DNA of 64,000 nt, taken from contig JBGTGQ010000063.1 in NCBI GenBank assembly GCA_041746635.1, forward strand, positions 1 to 64,000. The letters run 5' to 3'. Position numbers and translations under genes: made by a program. Numbering within the stretch: the first letter of the stretch is position 1; each line of letters begins with the position of its first letter. Positions 24,261-31,962 of the stretch are shown one piece after another. The DNA is from CAMASH01 sp041746635. GTDB lineage: Bacteria; Verrucomicrobiota; Verrucomicrobiia; Chthoniobacterales; Terrimicrobiaceae. The notes below the pieces were generated by a model. The model did not search any database. It worked only from the letters and a program-made list of their open reading frames with translations, and was not told the DNA's origin.

Positions 24261-25016
24261 ATGAAGGCGATTCCGAGACCACAGCGCGCACAGGCCTCCC
24301 GTCGCTGTTGGAGATTTTCCACCAACCATCTTCCATCCTCCATTTTCCACCCTCCATCTCTCCGCACCGCGCTCCGCGCTCCGCAAGCTTTCACCCTCAT
24401 CAAGCTCCTCCTCGTGATGGCGGTCATGGCAATCATGCTCACCATGCTCCTCCCCTCCATCACCGGTTTTAGCAGCACAGCCGGACGCCGCGGCGCGGTC
24501 ACGACTCTGATGAACACTTTTGAGCAGTCCCGCGTGGCGGCGCTGGAAGCGGGCAGGCCGGTTTATGTGGTTTTCCGCAGACGCACCTTTCCTGAACCTG
24601 ATGCCATCATGGTCTTTCGTCAGCCCGAAGACACGACCGTAGCAGACTGGAAGTACGAGCAACTGACCAAATGGATCAAGTTGCCGAAGACCATCCTTCT
24701 CCACAAGCCCGGCGCTGGCGAAAGCATGGTAAGCGACAATCTGTTAGCCACAGACGAGTTTGATGTCAGCCGGGTGCCAAATCCTCCCCTCCTTGCCTCC
24801 GATGACCGACCCTTGAAAGTCCTGACCTTTAACGAAGCTGGAGGGATCTCATTCCCATCCGATAAGGCTTATCGAAAGTTGATCATCGCCGAAGGCGTTC
24901 GGGACTCTAGTGGAACGGAAACTTTGGTCGGCACTAGAGGAAGCGGCGGCTTCGAAATCATTTCGTTATCCCGTTACACCGGCCGCAGCCAACTCGACGT
25001 TACTACCGTCCAATAA
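24261..25016 (+). CDS. GspH-like pseudopilin with unusual leader and Lys at position 5
   Basis: The protein is 251 residues from the ATG at 24261; a start at 24144 is possible. A long leader, MKAIPRPQRAQASRRCWRFS and on to SLRTALRAPQA, precedes FTLIKLLLVMAVMAIMLTML. The hydrophobic helix and Phe1 fit a type II secretion pseudopilin, but position 5 is Lys instead of the near-invariant Glu. The helix is followed by NTFEQSRVAALEAGRPVYVV, typical of GspH/FimT minor pseudopilins. The leader is encoded by TCCATC and GCTCCGC word repeats. It is the first gene of an H-I-J-K-like series. It may be a functional tip pseudopilin or partly decayed. Confidence 0.75.
   Translation: MKAIPRPQRAQASRRCWRFSTNHLPSSIFHPPSLRTALRAPQAFTLIKLLLVMAVMAIMLTMLLPSITGFSSTAGRRGAVTTLMNTFEQSRVAALEAGRPVYVVFRRRTFPEPDAIMVFRQPEDTTVADWKYEQLTKWIKLPKTILLHKPGAGESMVSDNLLATDEFDVSRVPNPPLLASDDRPLKVLTFNEAGGISFPSDKAYRKLIIAEGVRDSSGTETLVGTRGSGGFEIISLSRYTGRSQLDVTTVQ
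24315..24383 (+). repeat. Periodic word arrays in the leader of the GspH-like gene
   Basis: CCATCTTCCATCCTCCATTT is followed by more TCCA/CCTCCATC words up to about 24360, then GCACCGCGCTCCGCGCTCCG. Both arrays have a unit of about 7-8 bases. They are in frame and encode most of the region immediately before the predicted prepilin cleavage site. Confidence 0.5.
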
Positions 25017-25021
25017 CCGGA

Positions 25022-25133
25022 ATTTTGAACAGGACCTACAAGATGAACAAGATTTCAAAGACGGGAAGGGGAGCAAACCTTACGAGCACCCTTTTCCGTA
25101 ATCCTGTAAATCTTGTTAATCCTGTCCGCACCG
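25022..25133. mobile_element. Gene-less element with inverted periodic-word ends, inside the GspI leader
   Basis: The left end (about 25027-25057) reads GAACAGGACCTACAAGATGA; the right end (about 25097-25129), on the reverse strand, reads GGACAGGATTAACAAGATTT. The two match as an imperfect inverted pair over about 30 bases, with roughly 38 bases between them. It lies between the stop of the GspH-like gene and the prepilin motif of the GspI-like gene, supplying that gene's start codon and leader. Confidence 0.6.
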
Positions 25134-25582
25134 CCTTCTCCCTTATCGAGATCGTCCTCGCCCTCGGCATCATCTCCTTCGCCCTCGTCGGCATCATGGG
25201 TCTTCTTCCCGTGGCCATGAAATCCGCCCAGGAAAGCCAGCGCGAAACCCGCGCCGCCCAGATCGCCCAGCAGATTTTCAGTGATCTTCATGCCATGTCA
25301 CCGACGAACACCTTTGTTGCGATCAATACCAACATCCTGACCTCCCAGCTCTCCGTCAACCTAGCCAATGCGAGTTCCAATGTGATTTCTTACGCACAGG
25401 ACGGCCTTCCACTTGGCCAGGGCACAAACACCGAGGCGATCTATCTCGCCGCTGTCACGGTAGTGCCCAATGTGCCGGTGGCAGGCCTTTCCCACGTGCA
25501 GGCCACCATCGAGACGCCGGCTTTGGCCAATTCCAGCAACCGCTCGAAATACAGCTTCGTCACCCTGATGAAGCAGCAATGA
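25043..25582 (+). CDS. GspI-like pseudopilin
   Basis: 179 residues from the ATG at 25043 (a TTG at 25025 is an alternative). The leader, ending LFRNPVNLVNPVRTA, precedes FSLIEIVLALGIISFALVGI, with Phe1 and Glu5 of the prepilin motif. The next segment, MGLLPVAMKSAQESQRETRA and AQIAQQIFSDLHAM, resembles GspI/PilV minor pseudopilins. The PVNLVNPV leader is encoded by the right end of the small inverted-repeat element. It is the second gene in the pseudopilin series; the following cassette begins directly after its stop. Confidence 0.8.
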   Translation: MNKISKTGRGANLTSTLFRNPVNLVNPVRTAFSLIEIVLALGIISFALVGIMGLLPVAMKSAQESQRETRAAQIAQQIFSDLHAMSPTNTFVAINTNILTSQLSVNLANASSNVISYAQDGLPLGQGTNTEAIYLAAVTVVPNVPVAGLSHVQATIETPALANSSNRSKYSFVTLMKQQ

Positions 25583-26031
25583 GCTTTTTGACAGAATGAT
25601 CAGAATTGACCAAATGGAGAAAGAATTTGACTTGGCCGGGCGAGTCATAGGCTTGGCCATGAAGGTTCATTCTGCCTTGGGCCCCGGCTTTCTGGAATCG
25701 GTCTATGAAAATGCCCTTGTTTTGGAACTGGAGGAGTCGGGCATTGCTTTCGAACGCCAGAAACCGCTTGCCGTCAGCTATCGGGGGAAAGTTGTCGGTG
25801 ATTTCCTCTGCGACCTTCTCATTGAGGACCAATTGATTATTGAACTTAAAGCGAACCAAGCACTGATCACCGCCCATGAAGTCCAATTGGTCAACTACCT
25901 GACGGCCACGGGCCTTGATACCGGACTCTTGCTCAACTTTGGCTCCCCACGCCTCGAATACAAAAAGAAATTCCGCAACCCGCAGTCCGTAGATCTCCAT
26001 TCTGTAAATTCGGTAAATTCTGTCCAAAAAG
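25583..26031. mobile_element. GxxExxY cassette with inverted periodic-word ends, fused into a pseudopilin gene
   Basis: The left end (25585-25617) reads TTTTTGACAGAAT...GACCAAATGG; the right end (25997-26031), on the reverse strand, reads TTTTTGGACAGAAT...ACAGAATGG. They agree at most positions over about 33 bases. The element starts directly after the stop of the GspI-like gene and ends 6 codons before the prepilin motif of the GspJ-like domain. It encloses a complete GxxExxY domain without a stop codon, so the reading frame runs through the right end into the pseudopilin. Confidence 0.7.
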
Positions 26032-26822
26032 TCCAAGCAAACGCCTTCACCATGCTCGAGTTGCTCGTGGCCATGGCGGTGTTTTCCCTCCTTATCGTCC
26101 TCCTCATGGGCATGGTGGACGGGGCCACCAAGCTCTGGCGGGAAAATGAAAACCGCGTGGATGCCTACCGGGAAGCCCGTGCGGCTCTCGGCATGATGGC
26201 TCGCGATCTCAACAACGCAATCGCGGCCAATAATACCAATTACATTCTCATCAACACCCCGGCTTTTGCCAAACTTCAGGAAGCAGACGTTCAAAAAAAC
26301 ACCAATACTGCCGGAGCCATCTTCTTTCTCTCCGCACAACCCGCTGCCGCGCAGGATCTCAGTGGCAATAAAAGCGACGTCTGCGAAGTCGGCTATTTCC
26401 TAGCGTATGGAAATACCTCGATTGCGCCGGCCGGCTCAACCAACAACAAATCCATGGGGCTTTATCGCTATTTTCGCAGCAGTAATAACACGTTTTCCAA
26501 TCTTCTCAGCGGTTCGGCATCACTTTTCAGCAATGTCACCATCACGGGAGCGCATACAGACCTTTTGGCCAGGAACGTGAAATCCTTCCGCATCACCCCC
26601 TATCAGATTGATGCCAGCAACAACCGCATCGCCTACAATCCGGCCACGAACGCTGCCATGCCCGATCTGGTGGAAATCTCAGTTACTGCGTTAAATCAGG
26701 ATACCGCCCGCAAAATGGATTCCGCTTCAGATTGGACAAATTCTTCGGGACCTTTAACCAATATTATACAAGAAGTGGAACAAACCTTCACCACGCGTCT
26801 GCGTTTGAAGGATAAATTATGA
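25596..26822 (+). CDS. In-frame fusion of a GxxExxY protein and a GspJ-like pseudopilin
   Basis: 408 residues. Residues 1-130 are a GxxExxY protein: GPGFLESVYENAL contains the family motif, and CDLLIEDQLIIELKAN has the D-x(n)-E-x-K nuclease pattern. Residues 135-147 (HSVNSVNSVQKVQ) are encoded by the cassette's right repeat. Then ANAFTMLELLVAMAVFSLLI is a prepilin motif with Phe1 and Glu5, followed by WRENENRVDAYREARAALGM and a GspJ/PilW-like body to residue 408. No ATG, GTG or TTG in frame exists between the repeat and the prepilin motif, so the pilin half seems to be made as part of the fusion. Cleavage between Ala and Phe would release both halves. It overlaps the next gene by 4 bases. Confidence 0.8.
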   Translation: MIRIDQMEKEFDLAGRVIGLAMKVHSALGPGFLESVYENALVLELEESGIAFERQKPLAVSYRGKVVGDFLCDLLIEDQLIIELKANQALITAHEVQLVNYLTATGLDTGLLLNFGSPRLEYKKKFRNPQSVDLHSVNSVNSVQKVQANAFTMLELLVAMAVFSLLIVLLMGMVDGATKLWRENENRVDAYREARAALGMMARDLNNAIAANNTNYILINTPAFAKLQEADVQKNTNTAGAIFFLSAQPAAAQDLSGNKSDVCEVGYFLAYGNTSIAPAGSTNNKSMGLYRYFRSSNNTFSNLLSGSASLFSNVTITGAHTDLLARNVKSFRITPYQIDASNNRIAYNPATNAAMPDLVEISVTALNQDTARKMDSASDWTNSSGPLTNIIQEVEQTFTTRLRLKDKL

Positions 26823-29476
26823 AGCACATTTTCTCGCGTCGCTTCAGAAAGCGGGCCTCTTCGCTGATCGTGACACTCCTGGTCATCGTGGTCCTCAGCA
26901 CCATTGTCGTCGCCTTCATGCAGAGCATGTCCATCGAGCGCAAGACGGCAAAAATAATCGGGAACAGCTATAGGGCAAAGCTTGTCGCCGAGGCTGGCAT
27001 GAGGGCCGCTATTCGCCAGATCGCCCTTGGGGTAAATAGCAATCAGGCTTACATCGTCGGGCAGACGAATGACGTCGCGAACTTTGGACCCGTGCTTGTC
27101 ATCGGCCAGACAAATTTGACCAATTCCTCGCAGTTAATGCCCCTGATGTCCGGCAATTTAGCGTCTCTCAGTGGCTCTCCCTCGGCCAGTTCCAACGCGG
27201 TTACTGCTTATATCAATGCCCGGACGAATACTGCGTCTTCAAGCAGCATCAATGTCAATCTGAGGAATACCCTGATTGAAGTCACTTCCGACACAAATAA
27301 ATATCGCGCGCCGTGGACTTATCTTACCAACTCTGATGGAACTACAAATGGACGCTATGCTTATATTGTCTTGGATGAGTGGGCACGGGTGAACCCCCGC
27401 TATCACGGAGACACCAACCTCTCGCGTAGCAATTCGACAAATTGGTTTCCTGGCGTCGGCGTTTTACCTCTTTACTCTGGCGGAACAAACCTCCTTAGCA
27501 CAGCCGAAGCCGCCGCCGCGCGAAACGTCGCTACAAACACTTCGCCGTCCCCGTTAACTCCCCTTACCGTCGGACAAGCTTTTGCCAGTCGCACCGCCTA
27601 CGATGCCAGAAAGCACCTCCTGACCTTGAACGAAGCCTGGAGCCCAGATGTCATCCCCGCTGGCCTGCCCGAGGGTGGAAAACCAAAATACAACATTAAT
27701 GATCTTTCCACCAACTCCACGTATGGAACGCCGGAGGCTCGGGCGAATAGAATCGCCGACATCATCAACAGCAACCTGACGAATTTCAAAGCGCGTGATC
27801 CAAGCCTAGCCGGTACGAACCAAATCAAATACCTCCGGCGCCTTGGGGCATGCATTGTCGATTATATTGATTCGGATTCTGAAATTACCACAGTCAATGG
27901 AGGCGAGCCGGCCGGCCGCGATTTATTTCCTCTAGTTACCGCGATTGCCCACCGGCTTCAGCTAACTTCTTTAGTAACGAACGCTCCGGCGTCAGCTACT
28001 CTTGACAGCCAATTCTTTGTGCAGGTGTGGAACCCCTATACCGCTCCTGTCACGATTACCAACACGCGTCTGGTGATCCATAATCAAATCCAGCCCACGT
28101 TCGGCACCGCTCTTAAGTTTCCTATTCCCAATTACGACAGAACAAATGCGGCGAGCGTCACCGTTCGCCCGAATGAAATGGTTGTACTGACATTTCCGAA
28201 TGCAGTCGGCTCATGGTCGGGATCGAGCCCGGACGCTGCCCCATTAGGAGTGCAGTTTCCAGGAAGTGCCGATACCGTTGATGGCACTTGGCCCTATTTT
28301 AGATTTTTCATCAACGCCCAGGTGGTGGACCAAAACCGACGCGCTCCTACGGATGACTATTATGTAAGCGGCCTTGCTTATGCTTCCAAAGGCATCACCG
28401 ACCTGAATATGCACTGGGAATGTTTTTTTGCTCAGACTCCGAGCCCAGCCATCTTGCGCTTTGTAGGAGATCCTCGTTTAAATTTTCTCTCGAATTACGA
28501 CTGGGTCAACGTTGCATCCGACGCTAACTATGCGAGCGGCACCCGTTGGCAAGGCCGCCAGCAAGCGACTTCTGCTCGCTGGCAGGAGTTTCAAACAAGC
28601 TGGCGAAATCGCGACTTCGTTCGAACCCCGCCTCCATCTGGCAACGCTCCATTGTCGGCCAGTGTTTTGCCTTCCGCCGTCGTTTCGTCTTACGCGACGA
28701 GTAATGCAGGAGATGCCGTTTCAGTAATTCGTAATTCCCCCATGCAGTCGATCGGTGAGTTGGGTAATGTTTATGATGAAGCGCAGGTAGCCGATGATTT
28801 GAATGCACCGCCTAACATCGGCACTCCCGGTTCGCCTTTTAGTTCAGGGGGGGGACGCACCCTTCGCATCGGCCAACCGGAGTTCGTTTCCTCGAATGCC
28901 AACGTTTCTTGGAGTACCAACGGAAAGAGAGCTGTCGAGCTCCTTGATCTCTTCACGGTCAATACCACAAACGCCATCTCAACCAATTATCCGGTGGTGC
29001 AGGGGCGGATTAACATGAACACAGCGCCGCAGGCCGTGCTTGAGGCTTTGTTTTACGGGATTACGCTTAGTTCAGATAATTTGTACTCAAACTCCGTCAT
29101 CACCAATATTTCGACATTGGCTCAGTCCATCATCACCAACCGACCCTTTAACAAGCTATCCGACATCTACAAGATCACCCCCGGTTTGATCAACGCCACG
29201 AACTACTCGCCAGCCCTCGGCACGAATCTCGCGACCAACAGTGCCAATCTCTATCCCCAAGCACCCGTCTTTGACCGGGCACGCGAAGAGGCGCTGGGAA
29301 AGCTCGTGGAATTGTGCACCGTCCAGTCGCGTTCCTTCCGTATTTTCATCGTTGGCCAGTCCTTGGGACCGAACCTCAAGCGCCAGGGTCAGGTCGCGGT
29401 TGAGGCCTCCGTGAAGATCCAGGACTCCGGCGGAACGATGACCCCGATAATCACTTATCAACGTGAGGAAAATTAA
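26819..29476 (+). CDS. GspK-like minor pseudopilin/PilX-type protein
   Basis: 885 residues. The start RFRKRASSLIVTLLVIVVLS and the following helix, ending AFMQSMSIERKTAKIIGNSY, match large GspK/PilX-type pseudopilins, which lack Glu5. The later segment QGRINMNTAPQAVLEALFYG is the conserved GspK helix-hairpin-helix motif. The protein is much longer than typical GspK (about 300-350 residues) because of long Asn/Ser/Thr-rich stretches. Its ATG overlaps the stop of the fusion gene (ATGA). It is expected at the tip of the pseudopilus with the H/I/J-like proteins. Confidence 0.8.
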   Translation: MKHIFSRRFRKRASSLIVTLLVIVVLSTIVVAFMQSMSIERKTAKIIGNSYRAKLVAEAGMRAAIRQIALGVNSNQAYIVGQTNDVANFGPVLVIGQTNLTNSSQLMPLMSGNLASLSGSPSASSNAVTAYINARTNTASSSSINVNLRNTLIEVTSDTNKYRAPWTYLTNSDGTTNGRYAYIVLDEWARVNPRYHGDTNLSRSNSTNWFPGVGVLPLYSGGTNLLSTAEAAAARNVATNTSPSPLTPLTVGQAFASRTAYDARKHLLTLNEAWSPDVIPAGLPEGGKPKYNINDLSTNSTYGTPEARANRIADIINSNLTNFKARDPSLAGTNQIKYLRRLGACIVDYIDSDSEITTVNGGEPAGRDLFPLVTAIAHRLQLTSLVTNAPASATLDSQFFVQVWNPYTAPVTITNTRLVIHNQIQPTFGTALKFPIPNYDRTNAASVTVRPNEMVVLTFPNAVGSWSGSSPDAAPLGVQFPGSADTVDGTWPYFRFFINAQVVDQNRRAPTDDYYVSGLAYASKGITDLNMHWECFFAQTPSPAILRFVGDPRLNFLSNYDWVNVASDANYASGTRWQGRQQATSARWQEFQTSWRNRDFVRTPPPSGNAPLSASVLPSAVVSSYATSNAGDAVSVIRNSPMQSIGELGNVYDEAQVADDLNAPPNIGTPGSPFSSGGGRTLRIGQPEFVSSNANVSWSTNGKRAVELLDLFTVNTTNAISTNYPVVQGRINMNTAPQAVLEALFYGITLSSDNLYSNSVITNISTLAQSIITNRPFNKLSDIYKITPGLINATNYSPALGTNLATNSANLYPQAPVFDRAREEALGKLVELCTVQSRSFRIFIVGQSLGPNLKRQGQVAVEASVKIQDSGGTMTPIITYQREEN

Positions 29477-29477
29477 C

Positions 29478-30206
29478 ATGCCGAGACTTGTACCCCGCGC
29501 TCTCCTTGTCACCCTCGGACTATGGGGCCACGTGAACGCGCAAACCCCAACACCCACCCCGCCGCCGATGACGAGTGTACAGATCGTCAACGCAACCTCG
29601 GTTCCAGCGATTTCGCTCAATATCAATGGCAGCAATAGCTATCCCAATTTCCCTCAAGCCATCCTGAGCTCGGATGCCCCCATTCTTCTCCTTGACTCCC
29701 GCTATCTGGCCGTCGACAGAGAAACTGGCATGCGGGCCGAGTCGGAGGTCATCAAATTCCAAGCCGATGCCAACCAGTCGCTCGTCATCGTGGGGGATTT
29801 TTCCACCACGACTCCACCGGGAAATTTGCCCCAGCCCGGCCCGTCGCCGGAAAAACCCGCCAAATCCTATCCCCCTAACGTGATCTTCAGGGTCTACAAC
29901 CATACGAAAAATCTGAACGACGGCTTTGTGCGTTTGCGCGTCATCAATGGCATGCCGGCCATTAGTCTGAAGTTTACCGCCGGAACCGACACGCGGAACA
30001 TTTTGCCCGGCGATTCCGTCGAGTTCGTCGAGCAGCCTGTTTTCTTCACTTATCAGGCGGAGGCCGCCGGCCAACAAATCACCGTTCCCTTGCGCCAGTC
30101 CGGAGTGACGCGCGACCTGCTGGTCATTTTTTACCTGAACGAGGGCAAACCCGCGTTCATGCGAGCCTTTCAGAATACCGGGGGGCAGCCTCCCCCAGAG
30201 AATTAG
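29478..30206 (+). CDS. Exported protein of the pseudopilin operon
   Basis: 242 residues from the ATG at 29478, with a GAGGAA ribosome site 7 bases upstream and one base after the previous stop. The signal peptide is MPRLVPRALLVTLGLWGHVN (cut after AQ), followed by a Thr/Pro linker (TPTPTPPPM). Two beta-rich segments follow (VQIVNATSVPAISLNINGSN; VIFRVYNHTKNLNDGFVRLR), weakly reminiscent of DUF4397-like domains. The C-terminus is Pro-rich. Its place at the end of the operon suggests export or a link to the pseudopilus; no function is known. Confidence 0.6.
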   Translation: MPRLVPRALLVTLGLWGHVNAQTPTPTPPPMTSVQIVNATSVPAISLNINGSNSYPNFPQAILSSDAPILLLDSRYLAVDRETGMRAESEVIKFQADANQSLVIVGDFSTTTPPGNLPQPGPSPEKPAKSYPPNVIFRVYNHTKNLNDGFVRLRVINGMPAISLKFTAGTDTRNILPGDSVEFVEQPVFFTYQAEAAGQQITVPLRQSGVTRDLLVIFYLNEGKPAFMRAFQNTGGQPPPEN

Positions 30207-30373
30207 AGCTTTTGTTTTCTTTGCGTTCTTTTGAAAGCCTGGCCTCACTGCGTTCGTTGCAGGTGGGCGACTTGCTTCCTGCTTCTCGACACCGGCACCT
30301 GTTTCCTTCATTTTTCCAGGATGGACGCTGATATTCCCCTGCCGGCCGAGCTGGAGAAATTCTGGCGCACGGA
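30207..30373. other. Intergenic region with solo repeat words
   Basis: Pyrimidine-rich words such as TTTTCTTTGCGTTCTTTTG occur at 30213-30233, resembling one end of the periodic-word elements. No supported gene is present. It leads into the nucleotidyltransferase remnant. Confidence 0.3.
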
Positions 30374-30526
30374 TGACGGTCTCACCGCCACCCAAAGGGC
30401 CGAGGCCTCGCCATCCGGGTTCTGACCCTCGCAGCCCTCATCGCCGCCGAGCGCGCCATGGGGCGTCCACGAGATCTCCACGCTGTGCTGGAACTCGAAG
30501 CCATCCGGGATCGGCAAAAGGGTTGA
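30374..30526 (+). pseudogene. C-terminal remnant of a nucleotidyltransferase-like gene
   Basis: In one frame, after a TGA at 30374, the translation reads KGRGLAIRVLTLAALIAAER, then AMGRPRDLHAVLELEAIRDR, and ends at a TGA at 30524. The LIAAERAMGRPRDL pattern is the C-terminal motif of nucleotidyltransferases whose members read LIxxKxAxxRxKDLxDxxELE. No start codon or N-terminal catalytic part is in the same frame; a short open stretch just upstream (from 30321) is in a different frame. I read this as a decayed gene. The match is by motif only. Confidence 0.45.
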
Positions 30527-30639
30527 GCCGGGGTTGAAGTGCAAACTTCAGCCTGCGCTCACAAAGGGTTTCACCACCCACACAATTGACCGCAGGCCAT
30601 CTCCGGCAGAGCAGCACGAGCCAAGCGGGGACGACTTGT

Positions 30640-30685
30640 TGAAGGAGTTTTCCTCTGTGCTCTCCGTGTTCTCTGTGGTAGAATA
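30640..30685 (+). repeat. Solo right-end-like periodic repeat
   Basis: CCTCTGTGCTCTCCGTGTTC and a following TCTGTGGT repeat a unit of about 8 bases. Read on the reverse strand this gives ACCACAGAGAACACGGAGAG, similar in style to the ends of the inverted-repeat elements. No partner in inverted orientation is clear nearby. Confidence 0.45.
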
Positions 30686-30703
30686 GAGGTCCCGCACCAC
30701 TTC

Positions 30704-31960
30704 ATGCTTAAAAAAGTCATCCTGACCAATATTCACACTTCCAAGTCCCTGGAGGTGGTGGTCGATACCGACGATGACGCGAAGGCGATTCTGGGAGCGG
30801 GCAAAGCCCCTAACGAAACGGTGGCGGTGACAGACCTTGGCGGGTTGGACGAGGCCGTATATCGGCTGACAGGCAAAAAGCCGAGCACGGACGAATCGGC
30901 GGCCTTTTTCAGCGGATTGGCTCGCTGTCTGGAACGCAATCTTTCCACGGTCAAAAGCCTGGAATTGCTGACCAGTCGCTTGAAGACCCCGCGCTACCGC
31001 GGGGCGGTGGCGGACATTTCCCATCACATCATTAATGGTGACAAGTTGAGCGACTGCTTTGCCATGCACCCGGATTTATTCACCGAGGATGTGCTGGCGC
31101 TCATCCGCGCGGGGGAGGAATCCGGTTTGATTCACCAGATATTTCGCCAGATCGCCAACACCCAGCGCAAATCCCAACGGGTGTTGAAGAAGCTGAAGTC
31201 CGGCCTGATTTATCCCGCCATCGTGCTGGTGCTGGCCGTCACGGTCACCATTGTGATGAGTTTCACGCTGGTTCCTGCCATCTCGAAACTCTACGGCGCG
31301 ATGAACGCCACCTTGCCGCTTCCGACCGTGGTCATGATGAAGTTTTCCGACATGCTGCTGCATCAGCCCTATCTCGCGGCGATTCCCTTCATCGCCATCA
31401 TGACCTTGTTCCGTTACTGGCCGCGAATTTACCGTATTCCGCGGGTGCAGATTTTTCTCACCCGGGTGCCCACGGTGGGAAACATTATCCGCAAGTCTGC
31501 CGCGATGGTGAGCTTTCGCTGTCTTTCGCTGCTTTTGCAGGCCAATGTCCGCATCGTGATCGCGTTGGAAATCTCGGCCAAGAGTTCGAATCATGTCGAG
31601 TTTGAGCGCTTCTTTCTGTCGGTGCGCGATCATGTCATTGACGGGCTTTCCCTGCCGGAGAGTTTTCTGATGGAGTCCCACCGTCTGGGACCGGATGGCC
31701 GCACCATCGCCTCGGTGGTGCAGATGGCCGGGGAGACAGGCGGCGTCAATGAAATGCTCGACGAAATTGCGGTCGATTACGAAGAGGACCTTGACCTCAT
31801 CGCCGGCCAGATCGACAAAATTCTTGAGCCCGTGGTGATCGTCTTTCTGGCGGTGATTGTCGGGTTTCTGGTTTATGCGATTTACGGCCCGATCTTCAAC
31901 TTGAGCAAGGTGATCCTGCCGAAGAAGCCGGGCGGAGCTGTTCCAGTGGCCCGCCAGTAA
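30704..31960 (+). CDS. GspF/PilC-family inner-membrane platform protein
   Basis: 418 residues with the duplicated GspF domain. The first copy runs through FFSGLARCLERNLSTVKSLE and EDVLALIRAGEESGLIHQIF. Membrane segments are at IYPAIVLVLAVTVTIVMSFT, QPYLAAIPFIAIMTLFRY and, at the end, PVVIVFLAVIVGFLVYAIYG. The second copy has SFRCLSLLLQANVRIVIALE and VVQMAGETGGVNEMLDEIA. An N-terminal region (about 1-60) resembles a poorly conserved regulatory extension. The product should anchor the secretion ATPase and pseudopilus. The gene is close to the histidine kinase gene, with a 2-base gap. Confidence 0.9.
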   Translation: MLKKVILTNIHTSKSLEVVVDTDDDAKAILGAGKAPNETVAVTDLGGLDEAVYRLTGKKPSTDESAAFFSGLARCLERNLSTVKSLELLTSRLKTPRYRGAVADISHHIINGDKLSDCFAMHPDLFTEDVLALIRAGEESGLIHQIFRQIANTQRKSQRVLKKLKSGLIYPAIVLVLAVTVTIVMSFTLVPAISKLYGAMNATLPLPTVVMMKFSDMLLHQPYLAAIPFIAIMTLFRYWPRIYRIPRVQIFLTRVPTVGNIIRKSAAMVSFRCLSLLLQANVRIVIALEISAKSSNHVEFERFFLSVRDHVIDGLSLPESFLMESHRLGPDGRTIASVVQMAGETGGVNEMLDEIAVDYEEDLDLIAGQIDKILEPVVIVFLAVIVGFLVYAIYGPIFNLSKVILPKKPGGAVPVARQ

Positions 31961-31962
31961 CG

